Origin: GCA-2861595 sp035536185 | GTDB lineage: Bacteria; Actinomycetota; Acidimicrobiia; Acidimicrobiales; GCA-2861595 | Length of the DNA stretch: 64,000 bases | NCBI GenBank assembly: GCA_035536185.1 | Contig: DATLOM010000058.1 | Coordinates: 1-64,000, forward strand | Direction of reading: 5' to 3' | In this document: in pieces, positions 54,624 through 62,918 of the stretch | Numbering within the stretch: the stretch's first letter is position 1 | How the letters are laid out: each line of letters opens with the position of its first letter | Position numbers and translations under genes: made by a program | Notes under the pieces: model-generated | The model's database searches: none | Told to the model about the DNA's origin: nothing | Seen by the model: only the letters and a program-made list of their open reading frames with translations

Positions 54624-55259
54624 GTGGAACGCAGTGTAGGCGGCGTGGGAGTTCTCGACAAGGCGGTTTCCATCCTCGACGCACTGGAAGGTGGTCCGCT
54701 CTCGCTCAGCGAGCTGGTGGCGAGCACCGGGATCTCGCGGGCCACCGCCCACCGACTGGCCGCGGCTCTTGCCGGCCATGGGTTCGTCGGACGTGACGCC
54801 GGCGGACGGTTCACCCTCGGCGCCCGTCTCACCCGGGCATCCCTGGAGGCGGCGGCCCGCCCTGCCCTCGAGGCGCTGCGGGACGCGACGGGGGAGAGCA
54901 CGCAGCTCTACGTGCCCCGCAACGGCAACCGGGTCTGCGTGGTTTCGCTGGAGTCACCCCACAGCCTGCGCACCATCGTGGCCGTCGGCGCCGTCCTGCC
55001 CCTCGACAAGGGCTCGGCCGGCAAGGTGCTGCGGGGCGCCCGGGAGTTGGAGCGGCGACGTTGGGTCGAAAGCGTCGAGGAAAGGGAGCGCGGCGTGGCC
55101 TCCGTCAGCGCGCCGGTGTGGCGCGACGGGGAGGTCGTGGCCGCCGTGTCGGTGTCGGGACCCATCGAGCGCACGAGCCGCACCCCGGGCCGGCGCTACG
55201 GGCCCGCCGTCAAGGCGGCAGCCCGGGCGGTGGAGGCAGCCATGGGCTGGTCCGCCTGA
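54624..55259 (+). CDS. IclR-family regulator of leuCD
   Basis: 211 residues. The N-terminal winged helix (VGVLDKAVSILDALEGGPLSLSELVASTGISRATAHRLAAAL) and the C-terminal IclR effector domain (ALRDATGESTQLYVPRNGNRVCVVSLES to GVASVSAPVWRDGEVVAAVSVSGP) are both clear, though the protein is shorter than the usual 250 residues. GTG 54624 is 6 nt after TAGTCT. Position and operator make it the probable LtbR/NdgR equivalent, a repressor of leuCD; the effector is unknown. Autoregulation is expected. Confidence 0.9.
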   Translation: MERSVGGVGVLDKAVSILDALEGGPLSLSELVASTGISRATAHRLAAALAGHGFVGRDAGGRFTLGARLTRASLEAAARPALEALRDATGESTQLYVPRNGNRVCVVSLESPHSLRTIVAVGAVLPLDKGSAGKVLRGARELERRRWVESVEERERGVASVSAPVWRDGEVVAAVSVSGPIERTSRTPGRRYGPAVKAAARAVEAAMGWSA

Positions 55260-55300
55260 ACGCCCGGTTTGGCCCCTGCCGCATCCACTTTCATCGTTTG

Positions 55301-55339
55301 CGAGTACATAGGGGGCGGAAAACGCACGCTATGTACTCG
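55301..55339. repeat. 39-bp palindrome, copy 7, containing a hydrolase stop codon
   Basis: Reverse orientation to copies 1-6 (loop GGAAAACG on the plus strand). On the minus strand it encodes the last Ser-Thr and TAG of the hydrolase ending at 55329. It separates that gene from the convergent IclR regulator gene. Confidence 0.9.
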
Positions 55340-56270
55340 CAACGGGTGGGTCGGGAAGCCCGGCGCGCGTGGCAACGCCTTTGCACGCCTCGATGAGGCC
55401 CGGGACGAACAGGTCCGGGTCGGTGACGCAGGAGCCGTGGTCGCCTTCGACGGTGACGACTTCGGCCTCGGGGATGGCCTCGGCCAGGCGGAGTTGGCGG
55501 CTCGGGTGCACCACCCGGTCGTGGGCCGTGACCACGACGGCGGTGGGGACGTCGACCTCGCCGATCCAGTCGTGGGAGCGGAACTGTCCGATGGTCCAAC
55601 CGGCCTGGAGGATGGTGGAGGTGTCGTTTCGCTGCATCTCCGACAGCCCCCATTCGGCCCAAGGGCCCACCCCCAGGCGCCGGCGGATCACGCGGCTGCT
55701 CACCTCGCGGCGCACCGGCGCCGGCGTCAGCCGGGCGGCCACCGACAGGCCGAGGAAGCTCGAGAAGTAGATGCGTGAGCCCAGGTCCATCCCGGAGAAG
55801 CTGCGGCCGGTGGCACACAGCACCAGGCCGGCGACAAGGTCGCGGTGCCGCCGCCACATCAGCTGGGCCACGGGCCCCCCCATGGAATAGCCGACAGGGA
55901 TGACCTGGTCGATGCTCAGCGCCTCCACCAGCGCGGCGGCGTCGTCGGCGCAGTCCTCCAGCCGGAACGGCTTCCAGGACCGGATTCCCTGGCCGTGACC
56001 CCGATGGTCCAAGGCCAGGACACGAAAGTGCTCCGACAGGGGCTCGTACGACGTGAACCAGTTGAGGTCGGCGGTAACCGTCCACCCGTGGAGCAGGATC
56101 AGCGTGGGCGCCCCCGGCGGCCCCGCCGCCTCCCGCACGAAGGTCCGCCCCCGCCCGGGCAGGTCGACGATACGGCCCGGCGGCAGCGGCGGCCCCGCCA
56201 CACCGACGTCGAGGCTCGCGCCGGGCTCCTCCGCCGCCGCCCCTGACACGTCCGCCGCCGACCGGGGCAC
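55329..56270 (-). CDS. Alpha/beta hydrolase
   Basis: 313 residues. After a Pro/Ala-rich start (1-40) comes a canonical hydrolase: LILLHGWTVTADLNW, VLALDHRGHGQG, PVGYSMGGPVAQLMW with nucleophile Ser (about 146), Asp in VVVTAHDRVVHP (about 255) and His in VEGDHGSCV (about 285). The substrate is unknown. GTG 56270 is 1 nt after the greA stop, so it is co-transcribed with greA. The final residues VAST and the stop come from palindrome copy 7. Confidence 0.85.
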   Translation of the reverse strand: MPRSAADVSGAAAEEPGASLDVGVAGPPLPPGRIVDLPGRGRTFVREAAGPPGAPTLILLHGWTVTADLNWFTSYEPLSEHFRVLALDHRGHGQGIRSWKPFRLEDCADDAAALVEALSIDQVIPVGYSMGGPVAQLMWRRHRDLVAGLVLCATGRSFSGMDLGSRIYFSSFLGLSVAARLTPAPVRREVSSRVIRRRLGVGPWAEWGLSEMQRNDTSTILQAGWTIGQFRSHDWIGEVDVPTAVVVTAHDRVVHPSRQLRLAEAIPEAEVVTVEGDHGSCVTDPDLFVPGLIEACKGVATRAGLPDPPVAST

Positions 56271-56271
56271 C

Positions 56272-56745
56272 TCAGCCCCCGACGTCGACTATCTCCACCT
56301 TGAGCATGCCGCTGGGCGCTGCGTACTCGACGATGTCGCCCTGGCGGCTCCCGAGCAGCGCCTGGCCGAGCGGTGACGCCGGCGAGGAGATGGCCACGCC
56401 CTCGACCCGTTCCTCGATGGAACCGATGAGGTAACGCTCGACGTCGTCGTCGCCCTCGTAGCGGATCGACACGATCGAGCCGGGCTGCACGGTGCCACCG
56501 GCCTCGTTGGTGCCCTCCTCCACGATCTGGGCCTCGGACAGCAGGCGCTCGATCTGGCGTACGCGGGCTTCCATCTTCCCCTGGCTGTCCTTGGCCGCGT
56601 GGTAGTCACCGTTCTCCTTGAGGTCGCCGAGCGCCCTCGCCGCCTCGATGGCCTGGGCGATCTCCACCCGGCCGCGGGTGGTGAGGTCCTCGAGCTCGGC
56701 CCGGAGCCGGTCGTGAGCTGCCTTCGACAGATGCGTCTCGCTCAT
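56272..56745 (-). CDS. greA: Transcription elongation factor GreA
   Basis: Rescues backtracked RNA polymerase by promoting transcript cleavage. 157 residues. An N-terminal coiled-coil (LSKAAHDRLRAELEDLTTRGR, with GDLKENGDYHAAKDSQGKM at the turn, containing the functional acidic residues) is followed by the C-terminal FKBP-like domain (GSIVSIRYEGDDDVERYLIG to LKVEIVDVGG). ATG 56745 follows TACCCT by 6 nt, leaderless. It heads a two-gene unit with the hydrolase. Confidence 0.96.
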   Translation of the reverse strand: MSETHLSKAAHDRLRAELEDLTTRGRVEIAQAIEAARALGDLKENGDYHAAKDSQGKMEARVRQIERLLSEAQIVEEGTNEAGGTVQPGSIVSIRYEGDDDVERYLIGSIEERVEGVAISSPASPLGQALLGSRQGDIVEYAAPSGMLKVEIVDVGG

Positions 56746-56813
56746 GAAACGAGGGTAGTCCCCGCTCCGCGGGGCGACGACAGCCTCCATGGTTGCGGGG
56801 ATACTGTGCGCCG

Positions 56814-57608
56814 GTGGACGACGCCCAGGTCCTGACCGCTTTCGCCCTGGAGGGGGCCCGCAAGGCCTTCGGGCCGATGCTCCACATCGAGGGCGACAAC
56901 CTCTACCTCGACGGCTGGTGGCAGGCCGCCATGCGTATCGCCGACAACACCTTCATCGTGCGGGACGAGGAGCCGCCGGTGGAGACCACCCTCATGGCCG
57001 ACCTCAAGGCGGCCCTCACCGGCAAAGGCCTCGAGCAGGTGGGCGCCGACCTGCCGGGCGTCACCATGATCACCTACACCGAGTTCACCCTCGGCGGCGC
57101 CTCGTGGATCGTGTGGGCACCCGACCTGGCCACCGGGGAGCTCAACCTGAACGCCCGGGTGACCCGCGAGACCTTCTTCGAGGAGGCCGAATCGGCCGAA
57201 TCGGGCCTGGTGGGCGACGAGTCCCATCTCGTCGGCTCCAGCGCCGAGCTCGGTGGCGCCAGGCGGATCGCCGGCCTCCCGCCGGCGCTGGTCCTCGCTA
57301 TCGGGGTCCAGGGGGACACCGCGAAACAGCTGGAGGCGGTGCTCTCGGGCTGCCAGGTCAAGACGGTGCCGTTCGATGCGGGGCTCGACACGTGCAGCCG
57401 CATCATCCCGACACTGGTCGTCGTGGACGCCACCGACCAGGCGGGGCTGAACTTCATCATGGAGCTGCGGGTGGCCGCCTGCGGCAGGTTCCTCCCCGTG
57501 GCCGCGCTCACGCCGAGCTCCGAGGTGCCGTTGGGCGCCGAGGTGGTGCTCGACCCCACGGCCGATCCTGCCGGGTGGGTGCCTCCCCTGCGCGCCCTGC
57601 TCCCTTAG
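56814..57608 (+). CDS. Hypothetical protein with receiver-like C-terminal region
   Basis: 264 residues. The N-terminal half (1-135) is mixed and predicted soluble (AFALEGARKAFGPMLHIEGDNLYLDGWW). The C-terminal half (about 155-262) alternates hydrophobic strands and helices in a CheY-like rhythm: PALVLAIGVQGDTAKQLEAVL, PTLVVVDATDQAG with Asp where a receiver phosphosite would be, then LPVAALTP and VPLGAEVVLDP. This is a resemblance by eye only. GTG 56814 follows TACTGT by 6 nt. Divergent from greA. Confidence 0.6.
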   Translation: MDDAQVLTAFALEGARKAFGPMLHIEGDNLYLDGWWQAAMRIADNTFIVRDEEPPVETTLMADLKAALTGKGLEQVGADLPGVTMITYTEFTLGGASWIVWAPDLATGELNLNARVTRETFFEEAESAESGLVGDESHLVGSSAELGGARRIAGLPPALVLAIGVQGDTAKQLEAVLSGCQVKTVPFDAGLDTCSRIIPTLVVVDATDQAGLNFIMELRVAACGRFLPVAALTPSSEVPLGAEVVLDPTADPAGWVPPLRALLP

Positions 57609-57652
57609 AGCGCTGGCGCCGCAGAGGTACGGGCCGGTACAGTAGGAGGGCT

Positions 57653-57691
57653 GTGTCCTTCGCCCCCGCACCCGTAGCCATCATCTCGTAG
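57653..57691 (+). CDS. leuB leader peptide
   Basis: A 12-residue frame, MSFAPAPVAIIS (GTG start), preceded by AGGAGG. It ends with Val, Ala, Ile, Ile, Ser and TAG, so Val and Ile codons lie where a ribosome would stall. A TACAGT box (57638-57643) lies upstream. The arrangement is the same as in the ilvB and leuA leaders. Confidence 0.75.
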   Translation: MSFAPAPVAIIS

Positions 57692-57744
57692 CGCACACCA
57701 CTTCGGTGTGCGCTTTTCGACCGTCCACGAGGTGGGCGGTTTTT
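57691..57744 (+). terminator. leuB attenuator: pause hairpin and intrinsic terminator
   Basis: Hairpin 1, GCGCACACC with GGTGTGCGC (57691-57713), begins on the last base of the leader stop codon and is followed by TTTT. Hairpin 2, CCGTCCAC (57721-57728) with GTGGGCGG (57732-57739), is followed by TTTTT. The leuB Shine-Dalgarno AGGAG is at 57753-57757. Confidence 0.8.
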
Positions 57745-57761
57745 CATTTCTCAGGAGCAGA

Positions 57762-58748
57762 TTGCCCGACCACCGCTCTCATCGTGTCGCCGTCATCGCC
57801 GGCGACGGCATCGGCCCCGAGGTCCTCGCTGAGGCCCTCAAGGTCGTGCGCGCCTCGGGGGTGACGCTCGACACGGCCGACTACGACCTGGGCGGGGTCC
57901 GCTACCTCCGCACGGGCGAGACGCTGCCCGACTCGGTCCTCGAGGAGCTGCGCGGGTTCGACGCCATCCTGCTCGGCGCCGTCGGCGCTCCCGACGTCCC
58001 GCCCGGTGTCCTCGAGCGGGGCCTGCTCCTCCGGCTGCGGTTCGCCCTCGACCTCTACATCAACCTGCGCCCCTTCGAGGGCGGGCGCCTCGACTGCGCC
58101 GTGGTCCGGGAGAACACCGAGGGCAGCTACGCCGGTGAGGGCGGCGCCCTCCGGCGGGGCACTCCTCACGAGGTCGCCACCCAGGGCTCGGTCAACACCC
58201 GCATGGGAGTGGAGCGTTGCCTGCGGTTCGCCTTCGAGCTGGCCCAGTCCCGCTCCCGCCGGCACCTGACCCTCGTGCACAAGACCAATGTCCTCACCTT
58301 CGCCGGCGACCTGTGGCAGCGGGCCTTCGACGAGGTGGCGGGCGAGTTCCCCGACGTCTCCACCGCCTACAACCACGTGGACGCCGCCTGCATCTACCTG
58401 GTCGAGTCGCCCGATCGTTACGACGTGGTGGTCACCGACAACCTCTTCGGCGACATCCTCACCGACCTGGCCGGCGCCGTGTCCGGCGGCATCGGCTTGG
58501 CTGCTTCGGCCAATCTCAACCCGGCCCGCACCGGCCCGTCGTTGTTCGAGCCGGTGCACGGCTCTGCCCCTGACATCGTGGGCACGGGCAAGGCCAATCC
58601 TCTCGCCGCCATCCGTTCGGCGGCCATGATGCTCGAGTTCCTGGGCGAGGCCGACGCCGCCGCCCGCATGACCAAGGCAGTGTCCGAAACAGCGTCGCTC
58701 GCGGGCACGACCTCCCAACTCGGCGACGCCGTCGCGGAAAGGCTGTAA
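57762..58748 (+). CDS. leuB: 3-isopropylmalate dehydrogenase
   Basis: Oxidises and decarboxylates 3-isopropylmalate. 328 residues from TTG 57762, chosen because AGGAG ends 4 nt before it and the family start HRVAVIAGDGIGPEVL follows directly. Motifs: LRLRFALDLYINLRPF, CAVVRENTEGSYAGEGG, LVHKTNVLTFAGDLW (catalytic Lys) and the NAD/metal segments VVTDNLFGDILTDLAGAVSG and FEPVHGSAPDIVGTGKANP. First gene of leuB-ilvE-cimA, behind the attenuator; 5 bp to ilvE. Confidence 0.96.
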   Translation: MPDHRSHRVAVIAGDGIGPEVLAEALKVVRASGVTLDTADYDLGGVRYLRTGETLPDSVLEELRGFDAILLGAVGAPDVPPGVLERGLLLRLRFALDLYINLRPFEGGRLDCAVVRENTEGSYAGEGGALRRGTPHEVATQGSVNTRMGVERCLRFAFELAQSRSRRHLTLVHKTNVLTFAGDLWQRAFDEVAGEFPDVSTAYNHVDAACIYLVESPDRYDVVVTDNLFGDILTDLAGAVSGGIGLAASANLNPARTGPSLFEPVHGSAPDIVGTGKANPLAAIRSAAMMLEFLGEADAAARMTKAVSETASLAGTTSQLGDAVAERL

Positions 58749-58753
58749 GCGAG

Positions 58754-59674
58754 ATGCCGATTCAGGCCGTCGACAAGATCTGGATGGACGGCGAGCTGGT
58801 GGACTGGGAGGACGCCAACGTGCACATCCTCACCCACTCCCTCCATTACGGGTACGGGGTGTTCGAGGGCATCCGCGCCTACACCACCAGCCAGGGCCCC
58901 GCCGTGTTCCGCCTCACCGACCACATCGAGCGGCTGTTCAACAGCGCCCGCATCTTCATGATCGACATCCCGTTCACACCGGCCGAGCTGATCGAGGCCA
59001 CCAAGGAGACGGTGCGGGTCAACAATCTCCAGTCCTGTTACATCCGGCCGCTCGTGTACCTGGGTTACGGGGAGATGGGGCTCAACCCGCTCCCGTGCCC
59101 GGTCAACGTGGCCATCGCCGTGTGGCCCTGGGGCACCTACCTGGGTGACGAGGCCCTCGAACGGGGCGCCCGCATGAAGATCAGCTCCTGGCAGCGCCAC
59201 GATCCCAACGCCATCCCGCCGGCGGCCAAGGGCACGGGCATGTACATCAACTCCTCGCTGGCCAAGGTCGAGGCGCTCAAGGCGGGCTACGACGAGGCCA
59301 TCCTCCTGTCCCCGCAGGGCTATGTAAGCGAGTGCACGGGCGAGAACATCTTCGTGGTCAGGAACGGCCGCATCATCACGCCCCCCACCAGTGCCGGCGC
59401 CCTCGAGGGCATCACCCAGGACTCGGTCCTCACCATCGCCCGCGACCTGGGGATCGAGTGCGAGCTCGCCAACATCCTGCGTAGCGACCTGTACACGGCC
59501 GACGAGGCGTTCTGCTCCGGAACGGCCGCCGAGGTCGTGCCGATCCGCTCGGTGGACGATCGGGAGATCGGGCCGCGGGGCCCCATCACCACCAAGATCC
59601 AGGAGACGTTCTTCGCCACGGTGAAGGGCGAGGTCGACCGTTACAAGGACTGGCTGGAGCACGTGGATGCTTGA
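58754..59674 (+). CDS. ilvE: Branched-chain amino acid aminotransferase
   Basis: Final step of leucine, isoleucine and valine synthesis with glutamate. 306 residues of the fold-type IV class: IWMDGELVDWEDANVHILTHSLHYGYGVFEGIRAY, RPLVYLGYGEMGLNPLP, PLP Lys in YINSSLAKVEALKAGYDEAI (about 160), then VSECTGENIFVVRNG and ITQDSVLTIARDLG. ATG 58754 lies 5 bp after leuB and the stop overlaps cimA by 8 nt, so the three genes form one attenuated unit. Confidence 0.96.
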   Translation: MPIQAVDKIWMDGELVDWEDANVHILTHSLHYGYGVFEGIRAYTTSQGPAVFRLTDHIERLFNSARIFMIDIPFTPAELIEATKETVRVNNLQSCYIRPLVYLGYGEMGLNPLPCPVNVAIAVWPWGTYLGDEALERGARMKISSWQRHDPNAIPPAAKGTGMYINSSLAKVEALKAGYDEAILLSPQGYVSECTGENIFVVRNGRIITPPTSAGALEGITQDSVLTIARDLGIECELANILRSDLYTADEAFCSGTAAEVVPIRSVDDREIGPRGPITTKIQETFFATVKGEVDRYKDWLEHVDA

Positions 59675-61448
59675 TTCCCCGGCGGGGCCGCATCACCCCA
59701 CCGGAACCGGAGGTTCCGGCGGGGGCCCCGACCAACGCCGCCTCCTCGCCGAAGGCGGGGACCCCAACCCCGCCCGGCGCAGTGGGCCTGAGCCTCCGAC
59801 CCCCACGGCGGTAGAGATCTACGACACGACGCTGCGCGACGGCAGCCAGCGCGAGGGCATGTCCCTCACGGTGGAGGACAAGCTGCGGGTCGCCGAGCAG
59901 CTCGACCATCTCGGCGTGCACTACATCGAGGGCGGCTGGCCCGGCGCCAACCCCAAGGACGAGGAGTTCTTCGCCCGGGCGCCGTCGGAGCTGTCGCTGT
60001 CCACCTCCACCCTGGTCGCCTTCGGGTCGACCCGGCGGGCCGGGGCCAAGGCCGACGAGGACGAGACCCTCCGCAACCTGGTGAAGGCCAACACCTCCAC
60101 CGTGTGCATCGTGGCCAAGTCGTGGGACTACCACGTGACCGAGGCGCTGCGGACGACGCTGGACGAGGCCGTGCGCATGGTCGCCGACTCGGTGGAGTTC
60201 CTGCGCAACGCCGGCCTGCGGGTGTTCCTCGACGCCGAGCACTTCTTCGACGGTTACCTGCGCAATCCGGACTACAGCCTTTCGGTGCTGCGGGCCGCCG
60301 AGGAGGCCGGCGCCGAGGCCCTGGTGCTGTGCGACACCAACGGCGGCACCCTGCCCCACGACGCCGAGCGGGTGGTGGGCGAGGTGGTGAGCCGGTTCGC
60401 CGTTCCCATCGGCGTGCACTTCCACGACGACGGCGGCTGCGCGGTCGCCAACACCTTGGCCGGGGTGCGCCGGGGTGCCACCCACGTGCAGGGCTGCATC
60501 AACGGCTACGGCGAGCGCACCGGCAACGCCAACCTCTGCACGATCATCCCGGACCTCGCCCTCAAGATGGGCGTCACCACCATCCCCGCCGACCGCCTCG
60601 AGCGGCTCACCCCGGTGGCCCACCACGTCGCCGAGCTGGTGAACATCACGCCCGACCCCCAGCAGCCCTTCGTGGGGCCGTCGGCCTTCGCCCACAAGGC
60701 CGGCCTTCACACCTCGGCCATCGCCCGCGCCCGCGACGCCTACGAGCACGTCAACCCCGACCTGGTGGGCAACGGCACCCGTTTCGTGGTGAGCGAGCTG
60801 GCCGGGCGCTCCACCCTTCAGTTCAAGGCTGAGGAGCTGGGCCTGGCCATGGACGGCGCCGCCCTGGGCAGTGTTCTGGAGCAGCTCAAGGACCTCGAGC
60901 ACCGTGGTTACCACTTCGAGGTGGCCGACGGTTCGCTGGAGCTGTTGATGCGCTCCGCCACCGGCTGGGAGCAGAGCTTCTTCCGCCTCGAGTCGTTCCG
61001 GGTTATCACCGAACAGCGTGAGGACGGCCTCTTCGTCACCGAGGCGACCATCAAGGTGCACGTGGGGGGTCAGCGGGTCGTGGCCACCGCCGAGGGCAAC
61101 GGCCCCGTCAACGCCCTGGACGGCGCCCTGCGCCTGGCCATCGAGAAGCGCTTCCCAAGCCTGGCCCATCTCCACCTCACCGACTACAAGGTCCGGGTGC
61201 TCGACACCTCCAAGGGCACCGCCGCCGTCACCCGTGTGCTCATCGACTCCACCGACGGAGAGCGCTCCTGGTCCACCATCGGCGTTTCCGAGAACATCAT
61301 CGAGGCGTCGTGGCAGGCGCTGGCCGACAGCGTCGTCTACGGGCTTCTTCACATTCCCTCCGAACCCGAACCGGGCGACCAGAGCGGCGCCGGGGCGCCG
61401 CTTCGGTCACCAGCAACGGCTCAGTCCGCCGCCGACGCGGCAGACTGA
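59667..61448 (+). CDS. cimA: (R)-citramalate synthase
   Basis: Condenses pyruvate with acetyl-CoA to citramalate, a threonine-independent entry to isoleucine; LeuCD and LeuB carry the next steps. 593 residues. Barrel: VEIYDTTLRDGSQREGMSL, IVAKSWDYHVTEALR (typical of the long CimA group), LVLCDTNGGTLPHDA and metal site VHFHDDGGCAVANTLAGV. C-terminal regulatory domain about 440-560. The first 47 residues are a Gly/Pro-rich extension encoded over a hairpin (ccggaacc/ggttccgg, 59700-59718), and no other start exists before the barrel. It overlaps ilvE by 8 nt. Confidence 0.94.
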   Translation: MLDSPAGPHHPTGTGGSGGGPDQRRLLAEGGDPNPARRSGPEPPTPTAVEIYDTTLRDGSQREGMSLTVEDKLRVAEQLDHLGVHYIEGGWPGANPKDEEFFARAPSELSLSTSTLVAFGSTRRAGAKADEDETLRNLVKANTSTVCIVAKSWDYHVTEALRTTLDEAVRMVADSVEFLRNAGLRVFLDAEHFFDGYLRNPDYSLSVLRAAEEAGAEALVLCDTNGGTLPHDAERVVGEVVSRFAVPIGVHFHDDGGCAVANTLAGVRRGATHVQGCINGYGERTGNANLCTIIPDLALKMGVTTIPADRLERLTPVAHHVAELVNITPDPQQPFVGPSAFAHKAGLHTSAIARARDAYEHVNPDLVGNGTRFVVSELAGRSTLQFKAEELGLAMDGAALGSVLEQLKDLEHRGYHFEVADGSLELLMRSATGWEQSFFRLESFRVITEQREDGLFVTEATIKVHVGGQRVVATAEGNGPVNALDGALRLAIEKRFPSLAHLHLTDYKVRVLDTSKGTAAVTRVLIDSTDGERSWSTIGVSENIIEASWQALADSVVYGLLHIPSEPEPGDQSGAGAPLRSPATAQSAADAAD

Positions 61449-61453
61449 GCGTC

Positions 61454-61966
61454 GTGGCCCAACCCGAGTACGTACCCCTCTCCGCCGCCGACCGGGTGCG
61501 GCCGTCCGAACGTCTCCCCCAGCATGGAGGCTGGCGCCAGGACCGGCCGGGGGAGATCACCAGGTTCGGGCAGCCCACGGGCCGCCTGTTCGGCAAGCCG
61601 GGCCCCGACCAGGGCTACGCCCTCAAGCTGGCCGAGAGCTTCCGCGGAAAGCTGCGGCTGGCGCCGGGGGAGCACGACCACGACGCCGAGAGCGGATGCC
61701 TCGGGGTCGCCCTGCGCCGGGCGTCCATGTTCGGTCGCGCACCCGTGATCCACGACCTCACTCTCGCCTTCACCCTCTGGGGCTTCCTCGGAGAGGCACC
61801 CGCGGAGCTGATCGAGTTCCGCATGCCGCTGTTCCAGGGGGCGTCACACGACTACAACCGCCAGCGGGAGATCGTCGACCGGGTCGGTGGCTCCACGCTT
61901 CGGCTCACGCCGGCCAAGGTGGCCGAGCAGGTTCAGTCGGACTGGCGGGGCCTGTTCGTCTGGTGA
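61454..61966 (+). CDS. Hypothetical protein after cimA
   Basis: 170 residues, soluble. It contains GRLFGKPGPDQGYALKLAESFRGKLRL, an acidic EHDHDAESGCLG, a compact helical region (HDLTLAFTLWGFLGEAPAELIEF) and the end DWRGLFVW. No family is recognised. GTG 61454 is 5 bp after cimA and the stop overlaps the next gene (GTGA), so it probably belongs to the tail of the leuB-ilvE-cimA transcript. Confidence 0.7.
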   Translation: MAQPEYVPLSAADRVRPSERLPQHGGWRQDRPGEITRFGQPTGRLFGKPGPDQGYALKLAESFRGKLRLAPGEHDHDAESGCLGVALRRASMFGRAPVIHDLTLAFTLWGFLGEAPAELIEFRMPLFQGASHDYNRQREIVDRVGGSTLRLTPAKVAEQVQSDWRGLFVW

Positions 61967-62847
61967 GCGGAGGGGCGGCGGCCGAGGACCTCGAACTGCT
62001 CGCCGGGCCGTGGAGCTTCCGCGCCCTGGCCGCCGGTCCCGAAGACGGGCGCCTCGTGCTCCTGCTCCATGGCTTTCCGCAGAGCTCCTACCAGTGGCGC
62101 CACCAGCTGGCCGCCCTCGGGGAAGCCGGCTACCGCGCCGTGGCCTTCGACCAGCGGGGTTACTCGCCGGGGGCGCGGCCCGAGGGTGTGGAGAACTACA
62201 GCATCGATCGGCTGGTGGCCGACGTGCTGGCTGTGGCCGACGAGCTGAACAGCCACCAGATCGACCTCGTCGGCCACGACTGGGGTGCGGCGGTGGCGTG
62301 GCAGGTCGCCGGCCGTTACCCGGAACGCCTGCGCAGCCTCACGGCCCTTTCGGCTCCCCACGGCGCCGCCTTCCGCGCCGCCCTGGCCAGCAGCTCCGGC
62401 GACCAGGCCCGCCGGTCGTCCTACATCGCCTTCTTCCAGCAGGAGGGCACGGCGGAGGAGACGTTGCTGGCCGAGGGGGGTGCGGGCCTGCGCCGCCTGT
62501 TCGAGGTGAGCGGATTTCCCTACGATCCCGCGCCCTACGTCGAGCTGTTGCAGGAGCCGGGTGCGCTGACCGCCGCCCTCAACTGGTACCGCGCCCTGGT
62601 CAGAGGTGGCGCCGGTGCGGCCATGGCTTCGGTGGCCATGGGGCCGGTGACCGTTCCCACGCTCTACGTCTGGAGCGACCAGGACCCGGCCATCGGGCGT
62701 GAGGCAGCCGAGGGGACGGCTGAGCACGTCGAGGGCCCCTACCGCTTCGAGGTCCTGGCCGGCGTCAGCCACTGGATCCCCGAGGCGGTCCCGGACCAGC
62801 TCAACCGCATGCTCCTGGACCACCTCCAGTCGGCTGCGAGTACATAG
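61963..62847 (+). CDS. Alpha/beta hydrolase, epoxide hydrolase/dehalogenase-like
   Basis: 294 residues. VLLLHGFPQSSYQWRHQLAAL and VAFDQRGYSPGARP lead to VGHDWGAAVAWQVAG, in which the nucleophile is Asp (about 107), as in epoxide hydrolases and haloalkane dehalogenases and not Ser. A cap domain follows (about 135-220), then Asp in YVWSDQDPAIGR and His in AGVSHWIPEAVP (about 267). The substrate is unknown. GTG 61963 overlaps the preceding stop. The last residues, Ser-Thr-TAG, lie in palindrome copy 8. Confidence 0.87.
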   Translation: MSGGAAAEDLELLAGPWSFRALAAGPEDGRLVLLLHGFPQSSYQWRHQLAALGEAGYRAVAFDQRGYSPGARPEGVENYSIDRLVADVLAVADELNSHQIDLVGHDWGAAVAWQVAGRYPERLRSLTALSAPHGAAFRAALASSSGDQARRSSYIAFFQQEGTAEETLLAEGGAGLRRLFEVSGFPYDPAPYVELLQEPGALTAALNWYRALVRGGAGAAMASVAMGPVTVPTLYVWSDQDPAIGREAAEGTAEHVEGPYRFEVLAGVSHWIPEAVPDQLNRMLLDHLQSAAST

Positions 62848-62875
62848 GGGGCGGAAACCGCCCCCTATGTACTCC
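62837..62875. repeat. 39-bp palindrome, copy 8, containing a hydrolase stop codon
   Basis: Overlaps the last 11 bp of the hydrolase gene; CGAGTACATAG supplies Ser-Thr-stop. The loop is GCGGAAACCGC, and the right arm ends in ctcc instead of ctcg. Confidence 0.9.
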
Positions 62876-62918
62876 CAACGCTCGGGGTCGCCGAGGGTCC
62901 GTTCAGACACCTGTCTTT

